A DNA stretch of 64,000 bases from Gentiana macrophylla. Lineage: Eukaryota; Streptophyta; Magnoliopsida; Gentianales; Gentianaceae. Under the pieces are notes generated by a model. That model was not told where the DNA came from. It worked only from the letters and a program-made list of their open reading frames with translations, and made no database searches. Shown piece after piece: positions 32,140 through 44,318 of this stretch. Location of the stretch: the NCBI GenBank assembly GCA_026214975.1, contig CM047806.1:80027599-80091598 (forward strand), in the 5' to 3' direction. The stretch's first letter is position 1. Every line of letters starts with the position of its first letter. The translations under genes and the position numbers were made by a program.

Positions 32140-33519
32140 GGTGAGCAAGACGGCAAAGATAAGTTGGCCATAGACGATTCGTTCCCAGATGAACATATTT
32201 TAGCCGCTTATATACAAGATGCATCTTGGTATGCAGATTACGTGAACTACTTGGTTAGTGGAATTCTACCACCGGAATTGAGTCATCAACAAAAGAAGAA
32301 ATTCTTTGCAGACTTGAAGTATTTCTATTGGGACGAACCGATGCTCTACAGAAAGTGTGTTGATGGCATAATCAGATGATGTGTACCACAAGAGGAGGTT
32401 GTGGATATTCTACACCATTGTCATTTGTCATCATATGGAGGACATGCTAGCACCTCCAAAACAGCAGCTGAGGTTCTTCAATGCGGATTCTATTGGCCCG
32501 GTTTGTTTAAAGATACCCGGAAGTTTGTCTTGAGTTGTGATAGATGCCAAAGAACGGGAAATATATCACGAAGGAATGAAATGCCCCTCAATAACATATT
32601 GGAGGTTGAGATATTCGATGTGTGGGGTGTAGACTTTATGGGACCGTTTACTTCATCATTTGGGAACAAGTACATTCTTCTTGCGGTTGATTACGTATCT
32701 AAGTGGGTCGAGGCTATTGCAACACCCACCAACGATGCGAGGGTAGTGGCCAAATTCTTTAAAAAGGTGATTTTTCCGCGTTTTGGAGTACCACGCGTAC
32801 TTATAAGTGACAAAGAAATGCATTTTATAGAGCATAAGTTCGAGAGCCTTATGAAAAATTATGGAGTTAACCATAAGCTTAGCACGGATTACCATCCACA
32901 AACTAGTGGACAAGTCAAAGTTTTGAATAGGGAGATTAAGACAATTCTTGAGAAAACAGTAAATCCATCAAGAAATGATTGGGCTTTAAGGTTGGATGAA
33001 GCATTGTGGGCCTACAGAACGGCCTACAAAACCCCCATTGGTATGTCACCATTTCGTTTGGTGTATGGGAAGCCATGCCACCTTCCAGTTGAGCTTGAGC
33101 ACAAAGCACATTGGGCAATAAAAGCAATTAACTTTGATTTCAAGGAGGCAAGTGAAAAGAGGCTACTTCAATTGAATGAGTTGGGTGAGGTAAGGCACGA
33201 TGCATACGATAGTGCTCGCATCTACAAGGAGAAGACAAAGCTATGGCATGATAAACACATCTTGAGGAGAGAATTTCATGAAGGTGATAAGGTTTTGTTG
33301 TTCAACTCAAGGGTAAAACTCTTTCCCGGGAAGTTAAGGACAAGATGGTCCGGTCCCTTCACCGTGATAATGGTCTTTCCTTATGCCTCCATTGAAGTCC
33401 GTAGCAATTCCGGTGATGCTTTTAAGGTCAATGGCCAAAGATTAAAGCATTACATTGTAGGAGAACCCGTTGAGAAGAGAGTCGTGTACTTGGACTCTCC
33501 ATCTGCAACTCCACTATGA
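32140..33519 (+). pseudogene. Athila-like integrase
   Basis: A TGA at 32377-32379 (expected CGA) separates the N-terminal part from a 372-codon open frame (32401-33519). It holds the zinc region ([13 protein letters not shown], then CDRCQRTG), the catalytic core with VDFMGPF (Asp), ISDKEMHF (Asp) and NREIKTIL (Glu), and a C-terminal region ending near [12 protein letters not shown]. The DDE triad is intact. No chromodomain is visible, as expected for the Athila lineage. Confidence 0.93.
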
Positions 33520-34305
33520 ATTGAACAAGGGTCGAGCTGATGACCTTAAACAAGCGCTTCTTGGGAGGCAACGCAAGTAATTTTTTTTTCTTATTTTTAT
33601 AGGATTTGTTTTGGTTTGGTCGTGTCTGTGTCTGTTTTGCAGAGAGATGGATGTGCGCAAGTGGTTATTGAAGACTCGTGCATGCGGAGAAACAAAAGAG
33701 TTTTGAAGAATGGAAGATCACGCCAAGGACGTGATTAAGGACCATGAGTGTGGTATCGAAAAGGAGAAAAAAATTCTTGGCCATAAATCAGATTTTGTCA
33801 CACCGAAGGTGTGACGATGATCATCACTATGATGGAGAAGAGGAGAAATTGTGGAGACATAAACCAGTCTGTGTCATACCCAGGGTGTGACACACACATT
33901 TTCTCTTTAAAAAAATTATATAAAAAAAATATGAAAAAAGGGGTCGAAAAACAGTAGCTATCACACCTTGGGTGTGATGGTGGCTGGTTTTTTATCACTT
34001 GTGCTGCAAAAAAAAATTTATATATATATATATATATATATTTAAATTTTCCAAACCCTTTTCCCATCCCAGCATATACCACATTATTACATTCTATTTA
34101 TTATTATTATTATTATTATTATTTTTCTTTTTTTCCTTTTTCCTTTTTCTTTTCTACTCTTCTTCTCCCAAAACCAAACTCTTCTCCCCCCATCGCTCCT
34201 GCAGCATCGTCCCCTACCCATCACCCCCTTCGTCAAAAAAAAAATTTCTATTCTTCCTCTATTTTATTTTACCATCTTCTTCCACCACTTCACCTCCTCC
34301 ACAAC
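33520..34305 (+). other. Athila-like spacer with palindromes and microsatellites
   Basis: No gene. Three inverted repeats related to the one in the LTR lie at 33797-33815, 33870-33893 and 33960-33978 (pattern gtcacacc..ggtgtgac). A TA repeat (34018-34041) and a TTA repeat (about 34097-34122) are followed by a C/T-rich stretch up to the next ORF. Confidence 0.8.
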
Positions 34306-36057
34306 ATGGGTAAAGCCAAGGATTTTCAAAGCACTACTACTCAACATAGACCACCAAGAAAAGGGCCACCACACAAATCCGGTGATATTGTCGGAGCTCC
34401 GATGAAGGTACCTTTTTGCTCATCTATTGCTTCTAATTCCGTTTTTCGTCCTCCCCACCCCCAAATCCTTCCCCAAACTGTGAAACCCACCCCCCACCGC
34501 CCGCTGGACACCCTACCCCACCGGAAACTGCCAATCCCTCCGGTCCAAGCCCCAAATGCTGCCGGTCAACTCCCTAATTCCGCTGGTCAACCCCCCTTCA
34601 ACCCAATACATGTAAAACTTTCACCACCACCACCTCTCATGAACCTATTAGCCAAAACTCCACCACTCCCACCAAAAACAATCTAGCCACCCGAAAAAAT
34701 CCATCTAGACTTGCCACTCATCCACCTAAGCCAACAAGTACCTCGGAAATTGCTTCTTCACGTGGCCAAAAGCGTAAACATGATGGTGCACCTTCTTCAA
34801 ACTCTAAGTCCAAAGCAAGTGCATCAAAAGTTGACCAACCACTCTCCAAGAAGTCAATGAAGTCCAAGCCATCTACGAAGAAGCCCACCCATCCCCCCCG
34901 GGACCAAACAAAGAAAAATCACAAACGGTGTTACCCACACGGTATGCGGATCCATTTGCATTATCTACTTTGGGTATGGTTTCGGATTTCGAATGGCTAT
35001 GTACGTAATTGGATATCACTAAATTAATGATGACTCATTGGCCCACTTATGTTGAGCTCACACTCAGTTTTCTAGAAAAGTTTACTTGCCAAATCACGAG
35101 GGGTGCGTTATGTGACGAGGGTCACATTACTTTCACAATCTTTGGTATGGACTGTGCACTTACTTCAGAAGAGTTTGCTTCCATTTATGGCTTATATTTT
35201 GAGGTCCCTCGGAGTACCATTCACACCATTCACAAGGACTCCTTTCAAGAGAATTCATTTTGGAAGCTACTCACTACACATGAATCATTTAAAGTCCACC
35301 TTCATCGTTCTACCTCTATTGTCCATCCATGCCTCTGTTACTTTATGCGGGTATTAGCTAACACGGTTTTTGCACGGTGTGAACTTGATAACTCACAGAG
35401 ATTAGATGAATTTTTGTCTTATGGAGCGCTTATAATCCCCCTAGTGCTTGCATCTCTGCGTTCTGGGCTCAACAATTCAAGAGTATTGCGACTTCCAAGC
35501 CGAAGATTATCCATATCAGAGGCTTGATCACACCCATAGCCGAGCACTTTCACATTCCATTGGATGGCCTTCACATTGCCCCGGGCACCAACACACTTAA
35601 GCTCGGCACTTTTGTTGCTCTGCCGATTATTCATGAAACCCCATCCGGCTATTGTGTCAAGTATGATGTGGATCGTGTATTTCCACTACCCTATTCAGAG
35701 GAATACTCCATTCGTGATCCAGCCAACTGGAAGCGGCCCTATGATTATATTGCTTCGATTCCTACCGGACCTGCTGAGGAGACTGCCACTACTGAGGGTG
35801 ATCCTATTGATGTCCCGGATATATTATACACTCCTTCTATCGAGGCGGGACCTTCTGCACCTCCTCCACCGGTTGGGCCTTCCCCTGATGTACTTGGACA
35901 GCTTCTTGCCACTCAGCACCACATGCAGTCTGAGCAGGCTACACATTCAACTATCTTGACAACACTTCAGTCCCAGCTTCAGACACTGACTGACATGGTG
36001 GCAACACTACTTTCACGATCTGCTCTTTCGGGTCCACCTGACCCCCCAGCACAGTGA
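34306..36057 (+). pseudogene. Athila-like ORF2 (Athila ORF-1 family, env position)
   Basis: This second ORF lies between pol and the 3' LTR, where Athila elements carry an envelope-like or Athila ORF-1 family protein. The N-terminal part (34306-34686) is Pro-rich and basic. The conserved core appears at 35009-35527 (YVELTLSFLEKFTCQ, ITFTIFGMDCALTSEEFASIYGL), and a C-terminal part (35524-36057) with a Pro-rich stretch and a heptad-like, Gln/Thr-rich end. Frame changes near 34687 and 35000, and between 35520 and 35527, break it. The frame overlap at 35524-35527 is a 1-nt shift. The molecular function of this family is not known to me. Confidence 0.75.
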
Positions 36058-37591
36058 TTCGGTGAGTCTTTCCCCTTACCCCGCTTGTTTTTATTTGGTA
36101 CATTGAGGACACTGTACGCTTTAAGTGTAGGGGAGGGTCATTTGCGCACGTATCTTTCTACCCTGCAAACTGATATTTCTATTTAGAGTCTTAGTCGGTG
36201 TCAGTCGAGTCAGTTGTGTCGTTTTGTCTTGATGGTTTTGATGATCACACATAGCTACTTTAAATGAGATTTGCAATGCATGAAAATTGATATAGTTTGT
36301 TCAGACAAGAAAAATGCATGACATGGAGTGAAAAATCCTTTTTAGAATATCATGTTTAGAAGTACCATTATTTTCTTTTGGAAACAATAGAGTCCGAGTG
36401 AATAGACAAATAACCCGGTAAGGTATTTTTCCGGCCATATGACTGACCACTTCAGTCTCACCCTAAATTTGTGCGTATTTTCTCTTCCTTGGACTTGTTC
36501 CTTTAGAATTTGTGTTGAGTTTTGTTGATGTTGCCTTGGTATGTGCAAACTCATAGAAATGATTGAGGTATTCGTTTCTACTTTCCACCACATTATATAC
36601 CTTATACCTTTTGAGCCTTAATCTTTATTACACCTTTTTTTCCACTTTACCTTACTTCACTACATCATACACTAAACAACCTGAAAAAGAGGTAGCCCAA
36701 TTCCTTTCACCCAATCTTAGAACTAATTGGAGCATGTGGCTATCAAATTTCTTGTGCTTAATATGTAATGATCAAGCTTGGGGGAAATCCATATTGGTAC
36801 TATTTGTTTGTTTCTTAGTTTGAAAGAAAAAAAGAAAAAAAGAAAAAAAAAGAAAAAAAAAAGAATGAAAAAAGAAAAAAAAAATTGAAAAATAAAAAAT
36901 AGAAAAAAAAATCAATAAATGAGGCAATCTAAAAAAAAATTTACCTCCTAATTCTTGTTTGTTATATATTAGAAATAAAGAGGGAGTTGTATCATTATTC
37001 TCCTAAAGTAGAAAAATTATCCTTTGTATTTTCTTTGGTTTGCAAATAAAGCGTTGGACCCCCTTGCACTTGTATGACGTTGAAGTCTGTTAGTCATGTG
37101 TTTTGCTATTTCTAATGGTTTTTGCCATCTCTTATACCTTTTCCTACACCTATCACCATTTTTTTCCTACTTGGGCTATTCTCACTTACCATCCTTTTTC
37201 CCAAAGACCTCATGATTTATGTGTTGCACAATACCTTGGTGATTGATATGAGACGATATACAAGCATATAGTAGGGCATTTTCAATGGAATGAGCTTGAG
37301 AGTTTAGTGACCTCACAAATATTGAGCGTTGAGTGATTTATCCCGTGAGGGTCTATTTGCTTGGTCTATGTTGTTTCCCATTGATAATTTTTTGTTCACT
37401 TTTGCTCATGATATGATAAAAATGGATTAGTTAGTCTATATCTTGTGTTTTGAATGCCGGGGTGAACTTTATTAATGCTTGTGTGTCGTGCATCTTTATC
37501 TAATGCTATGTCATGTGTGATCTTCTTAGTCCGTCTGGTCTTGAGTCTTTTTGTTTGCTTGGGGACAAGCAAAGTCTAAAGCTTTGGGGAG
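36058..37591 (+). other. Athila-like 3' untranslated region and PPT
   Basis: No gene is visible. A purine tract of AAAAAG-type repeats covers 36824-36915. The region ends with tttggggag immediately before the LTR, a plausible PPT (37583-37591). Confidence 0.75.
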
Positions 37592-39037
37592 TGATAAGTT
37601 CCAAAAAAGTCAAATAATTCTAGATGTTTTGGACTCAATTTGGTGCCGTATGTTATTATTTTGCGATGTTTTTATCCTTTTTGGGCTAGATTACTGGGGA
37701 TGATTGAATTATTGCAGGATGAATCGAGATTAGAAAAAAAAAATGCCCAAAAACTGGAGCTAAAGTGGAAGAGTTAAAAACCAGCCTCTGTCACATCCAG
37801 GGTGTGACAGTTTCCAGAAATCTGATCAAGGCCAACGAAAGGTTCTGATTGGTCGAAACTTTCACCAACGTATATTCCTTCAAATTGGCGTGTTTTTCAT
37901 TGAAAATGAGGATTCCACACACTAGAAGAGTCCAAGATTGATAGATAATTTATTTTAGAGATTTTCTTGATTAAATTAATTATGGAAACTTATATTTATG
38001 ATGTCATTATCCCTTTTATACTCCCCTAAGTCGTACAAATCATTATTCACGCCTCATTCATCAGATTTTAGTCGACTTTTTCCTCTTTTCTTCATCATCT
38101 TCTCCAATCCCCATGAACAAGGATTTTAGGTTCAAGAAATTCAAGAACAAAGCGTTTTCGAGGTTTGATTGTTTATGCAATACTTTGACGGTTTCTTTCT
38201 CTCTCTTTTCTCCTTTCTTCTATTTATTTATTTTCCCTGTCAAAGTATGAATTTTATGATTGAATCTTGGAATATTGATATGGAACGTGAGTAGATATCA
38301 GTTTCTAGGATTAGGAGAAACCCAGACATGAATATATGATGTAAAAACTCAATCTTTCCCTTGTTTTATGAAATTGATGCTTATAAATTGGTTCTTGTAT
38401 GCTATTCTTGTATGATTGTCGAAATTAATAGCTCGAAAGGGTGAATAATCGCGATTCTACGTAGAGAAATTATTTGATTAATTAGTGACCGAAAAAGTAC
38501 CAATTATTGATACTTTAGGAAACAAGAATTGAATCTAGGGTTTTATTGGAATGAAAATTTGGTAAAAACCTAGATGGCATGAAATTATGGTTCTTTAAGT
38601 GATCTAAATTCATTCTTCATTGTGGGAAACCGGATGTAGTTTGAGTCTAGGTACAATCACGAAAATAATTCGAAAGAATATTTTTGTGATAAAATTTGAT
38701 AATTGCCTTTATAAGTGTAAAGTTTGTATCTTGGGGAAAATATTGGTGGTAAGTCATATAGTAATTCCGTGGTGACTCCGAAATCCTAGAAATGCTTTTA
38801 AATTGGATCTTTACCTAAATCTTGAAGTTCTTGGTTCATAGTTGTACTTTCTTTATTTTCTTAAATTTTAGGATTTTTAGATAAAAACCTACAAACATTT
38901 GATTTGTCTAGCTAATATAAATCGGGAATTGTTTGGTGATTGACTACAAGTCCCTGTGGGATCGACATCCTAAGTCCTACTCGATAAGCCGTGTGCTTGC
39001 GGTAGGATTTAGTGATTATATTGAACATCACACAACA
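37592..39037 (+). mobile_element. Athila-like element 3' LTR
   Basis: 1,446 bp, starting TGATAAGTTCC and ending CACACAACA, followed by the TSD GTTAG (39038-39042), identical to the left TSD. It is very close to the 5' LTR by eye (1,445 bp). The palindrome recurs at 37789-37809. The whole element is 26581-39037. Confidence 0.96.
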
Positions 39038-39042
39038 GTTAG

Positions 39043-40643
39043 AAAAGGAAAGCCGAATCTCCGAAATCAGCCGAGAAACCAACCACTTCTGACACAGAGA
39101 GTCATTCCCTTGTCATTAAGGGACTAAGAATTGCAAGTCATATTCCCTCAACACCCGGAGCTGATATTCAGGGGAAATCAGTTCAACAATCAGTTCAGAC
39201 ACCAGTTGGTGAGCCAATCCAAGAATTAGCCTTGGAACATGTTTAAGAATCAGAACCAGAAACAATTGATGAAATTGAGGAATTTGAAGAAGGAAACTTT
39301 GCACCTGGAATATGCTAGATCTGATCACGAAAGGCAGATCTACACCACAAAAATCAGCATCGACAATTTCCAATGAAAAATCAATTGAGGATGCTGATGT
39401 TTCTCAATCACATAAAAAGGGAGGAACCGATATGTCAGTTCAAAAACCAATTGTTAGTGAAAAAGAGACTGTAGAAGTGAACCAAGAGAAGGTTCTGACT
39501 GAAGAAGAAAAGAAGAAGGTCGAGGCAGAAAAGAAAAACTGAAAAAGAAAAAGCAACAAAGACTGGAATCTTTGCTCAAACAACAAAAAAAGTTTCAAAA
39601 ACTGAAAAAGAAGGCACTGATAAAGCAACTGAAGCTGGTAAAGAAAAGCTATCTATAACTGCTATTCCAGAAGCTAAGACTGAAAAAGAGTCTATAGTCA
39701 TCACAACTGAGAAGAAAGGTGAACCATGTATCTTTCCTGAAAACACAACAGAGACAACATGTCTTAATGATGAAATAGTAAAAAGAATCACTATAGATTT
39801 GAAGAGATTTGATGACTACACTGATTGGAAATTCAATTCCATTGGAAATAAACAAGGAAAAATGAAACAAATGATGACAGATGAACCATGTTTATTCGAA
39901 TTATATGGTATCACTCATCTGTCATAGATATTTGATCTATCCAACTTCATTAGCAATGGACATGCAGCCATGAGAGCAAGACACTGGAAAGGAATGAGGG
40001 GAGGAGAAACAAGTGGTCCAAAGAAGAAAAATGATTGTGATGATGATGATTCTCAAGATAATCCAGATTTACAGAAATTTATTCTAGCTTCAATCAAGGA
40101 TACTTCTAGGAAATTTGTATCTTAGGAAGAAACTGAAAATGAAGAAGAAGATGGAAGTTTGAAGAAGAATCGGCATCAGACTCAGAATCACAGAAATATT
40201 CAGAGTCATCCTCAAAAGAACAGTCTGAAGAAAGAGGACCAGATTCACCAACTGACAGGGATGTATTAAGCATTTCCAAGGATATTGCAAAATCAGTGGA
40301 AGACATTGAAGATGAAGAAAGAAAAACTGAAGAGAAAGGAGCATTGGCTGAAAACAAGAAGCTGATACTAAGGAAAGAAAATCCAAGATTGACCCCATGG
40401 AAACTGATACAACTAAGGGGGAAGTCAATCCAGCGGAAGAAACTAAATATGACAAAGTTGAAGATGTTGTCAGAAATTCAGTGGTGACGAAACTGATAAA
40501 ACAGCCACCAATGAAACTGACAAACCCACCAAGGAAGTTGCAAAAATTGAGGAGGTTAATCCATCAGCAGGCGAAACTGATAAAATAGCTTTTGATGAGA
40601 AAACTGAGAAATCCTTACCCTCAGAAACTGACAAAGAAGGTAC
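39043..40643 (+). pseudogene. Charged tail of the extra ORF, split by the Athila-like element
   Basis: This resumes the Copia-derived element after the TSD. Coding-like frames are rich in Lys, Glu, Thr and Asp with degenerate ETDK-type repeats (for example around 40490-40640) and a few hydrophobic blocks (LKRFDDYTDWKFNSIG). Stops and frame shifts are frequent (for example near 39250 and 39925). No catalytic motif is seen. It probably extended the 25662 ORF product, or a separate neighbouring ORF. Confidence 0.5.
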
Positions 40644-42073
40644 TGTTGGTCCCAGAGAAGGGTGAGAATATAGTTAGAGGGGGGGTGAATGACTATATTG
40701 GAGTTTCAAAAACTTTTCTAATTTTTAAAAGCTTTTGCCAGCGGATAAGTTCCTTCTTAAAAGTTGTTTCAAAGTAGATTAAACACACACAGAGTATAAA
40801 TAAAATGCAGTAAAAAAACGATGTAAAGTAAAGAGAAGAAAGTAAATGAACACAAAGGTTATAGTGGTTCAGGATGGTGTAACCCCTTAATACACTCTTC
40901 TCTTGTGATGAACAGAGGAATTCACTATTGTCTTTCACCAATACAATAGTATGATTGTCCTTCGCTACACAAGCTTCACAATCTCAAGACTATCACTCCC
41001 TGGCAACAAAATCTTCAGTGACTCAGTCTTCCACACTGCTCCTTGAGAACAAATCCTTCAGCAGCTATCACTTCAAAGGGTGTTATTCCTTCTCAGATGA
41101 TCTGATTCAATTGCTTCTGTTTGGTATGAATTGGATTCACAATTGGATGATCAGACACAGCACTTGACATGGATTTGATGATTTTTTTTCTAAGTATGAT
41201 CAGCTAGATTTTGCTCTTTAGTTCAAATTGAAGGTTTGTGAAAGTGATAGAGTTTCAGCACTTTTTCTAATGTGTTTTCGTGTTTTTTCTTGTTCCGTCA
41301 ATGCCTTCCATTTATAGCCTTGATTATCCTTGATTTTGGAATTTGATCCGTTGGCTATTTAATGCTGAGAATAATCTTTGATTTAATCCTGATTCTTCCT
41401 TGATTTTATTCTCCTCAATTTCACTGATCTGGATTTTCTTCAAACGTTCTTCATAAAATCCGTCCTTGATTGATTCTACATTAAATGCTTGATTTATTTT
41501 ATCGTTCAGAATCAAATGAAGATAGAATACTTCACTTGCATGTTTCTTAACTTAGTTGTTGCTTGATAGGTACAGTGAATCTGCTTATAAGCTGTTACGT
41601 GGAAGTTGAGATTCTCTTCACCTTTCTTCTTGATAGTCAGCCGGTAGAGCCTTCACTTTGGTGTTTTGTTGTATTCCATTCTACATTGATCTTCGAATGT
41701 CTAAGTATGCTTGTTCTTCACTGATCCTTGATTTGGGTGAGATCAGTGTACACCAAATTGAAAGAATAGATTCCATCACTTGTAAAAAGTCTTAGACTTA
41801 CCCAAGGTCATCACAAACTTCCCTGGTTGTAGGTCAGTCCACAGGTCCTTACTTCACAAAGCTGGTTCCTTGGCTGTCTTTACTTAGCTATTCCAACGAT
41901 TTTACTGAGCCATCCAACCATTTTATTATAGTTTTTGTCTGACTGAACTTATACAACATGTCAAACTTCTAAGTAAAGCCTACACAAACATTACTGATAA
42001 TTTTTAGACTTATTTCAGGCTTGCTATAACAACTAGTATGGCCTTCATCAAAACAAATAAAATGTTCCTAACA
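40644..42073 (-). mobile_element. Copia-type solo LTR, minus orientation
   Basis: It begins tgttggtccc and ends tgttcctaaca, matching the truncated 5' LTR of Copia-1 (5660-6416) over its first half. No primer site lies at its left edge and no PPT at its right edge, so it is not the end of an intact element. The flanks ggtac and atttg do not form a TSD; an inter-element recombination or flanking deletion is likely. It contains no gene. Confidence 0.85.
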
Positions 42074-43295
42074 ATTTGCAAAGATGATGAACAAGCAACA
42101 CAATTGGTGGATGGATGCAAAGATTTGTGGCTGATGACCTTTCTCAGCCCTCCTATTACTGGCATTTTCTACAAGTGTCTCATTTCTTTCTAGAAAACTG
42201 CAACATATATTTTTGGACTTCTTGCTGAAGATGGTGAAGAAAGTGAAGACAAGATAGTTGCCACTGTCAATGGCATAAAGGTGGTGATTACAGTGAAGGT
42301 AATTCACCAGCATCTTGAGCTCTCGAATCAAGGGTACACAAAAGTAGGACTCATTCCTTAAGACATGGATGCATTTTGGCTAGAAATTGGAAAGGATGCC
42401 ACCACGGAAAACAAAAAGTTCAACTGCATAAGATCTGCTCTCAAGAAGCTTTTCAATGAGTTCAGCTTACTGATTAGAAAGAACATTGAAGGAAAATTAG
42501 GAGCCATGAACGTCATGACCGGGGCCATAATGAGACTTAGGGGAATTATATACCATGATCTTGAATTTGACTGGGCCACCTGCTTTTTTAGAAGGCTAAA
42601 GGAATAAATCAAAGGTGAGGCCACTGCAGTTGAAAAAGGAATTGCTAAAGGAAAGAAGAAAAAGAGGATTTTCTGGGTAAAGAAATCCTATGGAATTCTT
42701 CTTCACTACTTGATGAAGTGTCTGAACTTCCCTTTTATGACACTTCATCGACTACACGATGAAAAAGTTATGTATACTTATGTCAAACAACCCAAACCAG
42801 CAGGAGGAGGAAAGAAAAAGAAACCCAGTAGGAGGACCTCCTGTCAACGAAAGAAACAAAAGATCCAAACAAATGTGGACAAAGAATCCTTTGGCACACT
42901 GAGAGATGAGGATGAAGAACAGTAAGAGGAACAGGAAGAGGAAGGAAATGATGATGGAGAACAGCAAAAAGACGAGCATATAGAAAATCCTGAAAGGGAT
43001 ATTGATGACAGAGTTGCAGTATACCTAAACTAGAAAATGGGAGACTCCAGATTTCAACTTGAAAATTCTAGAAAAATGTTTGATGAAGAAGCTTGGTTCT
43101 TTGGATTTCTTTGTGTCACAACCCTTGTAGGTGTGCTTGATGAGACACTACTTTGGAAAAAATGATAGAAAAAGCCAAAGCTAGATTACTGAAGTCATCA
43201 GATGATGTGGGTGGCAATACTGATCAATCTGATGATGATGATCAGACTGATAGAGACAATGATGATGTTGGAGGAGCATAAGGTGCAAGTGATAA
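42074..43295 (+). pseudogene. Second, diverged copy of the extra ORF
   Basis: The plus-strand frame from 42074 (QLVDGCKDLWLM), through 42365-42607 (ALKKLFNEFSLLIRKN, then FDWATCFFRRLKE) to a Lys-rich tail (GGGKKKKPSRR), has the same layout as the 25662 ORF: a predicted helical core ending in a DWA/NWA..FF..K block, then a basic tail. Stops occur at about 42197, 42360 and 42605. An acidic DDGEQQKDE-type stretch follows. It ends where the CACTA transposon begins. Whether it is the same element as 39043-40643 or another one is unclear. Confidence 0.55.
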
Positions 43296-44313
43296 CACTA
43301 CAACATTTTTGGCTTTTTACGGCACAAAATAAATGCCGGGAAATAGAAAATAAGCGCCGTAAAAAGAAATCCCGGCACTTTAAACGGCGGTTATTTAAGT
43401 GTCGACAATACTGGCGTCGGCAATGTTTGCGGCACTTTATAGTTCTGCCGGGAAGTTTTTATGGCAATTACATGACACATAGTAAAGTGACGTATTATTT
43501 ATTTGTGGAACTTTGCTGACACTTTTCTAATGTGTCGGTTATCTTTTATGGAGGTTTTTTCATCACTTGATTGATGTGACGGAATAACTTCGTGACAATC
43601 TAACGACGCTTGTTTTGACTGCCACATGTTATTTGTGGCAAATTCGCCGACACATGTTTGTGGCACTATAACGGCATTTGTTTCATTTGACGTAGTTTGT
43701 TTAACAGTAATTTACCGCACTTATTTTTTTGTCCTCAATCTTACGACTATTTTATGTCACAATTGAAAATGTCGGTTTTGTTTTAATGGAAATTTTGCGA
43801 CACGTGATATGTTTGTCGGAAAAATATAAACTAGATTTCTTACGTACTTTATAAAAATAAATGAGTACTCTATTAAAATAACTAAATTGTTTGTATGTAT
43901 TATGGTGATCATTAATCCATAAATGGCATCAGTTATAAGTTTTAGACCAAAAAATTCATCAATCCAACCGTCAAGAAGCATATTTGCACTTGGTATCAAC
44001 TATCAACCACCACAATCCCATTGAATCAACATAAAAAAGGAAACAGTCACCCGGTAGCTTTCTTACGTGACATTTTCATTTATTAGTAATCCACATATGA
44101 ACAAAGCAGTAAAAGGAATTGAAATTCAAAATATTGAACATATAGTTCATGTTGAAAGATTTGAAAACTAAACACTAAATAAAAATAAATTATTATCCAA
44201 CAACAAGTTGTGCTTATCTAAAAAATGAAAACGATGTTTAATTGCTCCTAATTAATGCGTTTTTTTCTAAAAGCCGAAACTATTTTCCTCTTCCTAAAGA
44301 ACAAGCTTCAAAT
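43296..44313 (+). mobile_element. CACTA transposon terminal region
   Basis: It starts CACTACAACATTTTTGGC at 43296, the terminal form of plant CACTA (En/Spm-type) elements. To about 43830 the sequence carries many short subterminal strings (gccgg, cggcac, gacaca/tgtcgg) in both orientations, the usual transposase-binding zone. No transposase is visible. The rest to 44313 is AT-rich and featureless. The chromovirus interrupts it at 44318. I could not find the other terminus. Confidence 0.7.
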
Positions 44314-44318
44314 CCCAG

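Noticed and set aside
34306..34686. Proline-rich host gene
   Set aside because: It lies between Athila-like pol and 3' LTR in the usual ORF2 position and leads into the Athila ORF-1 core.
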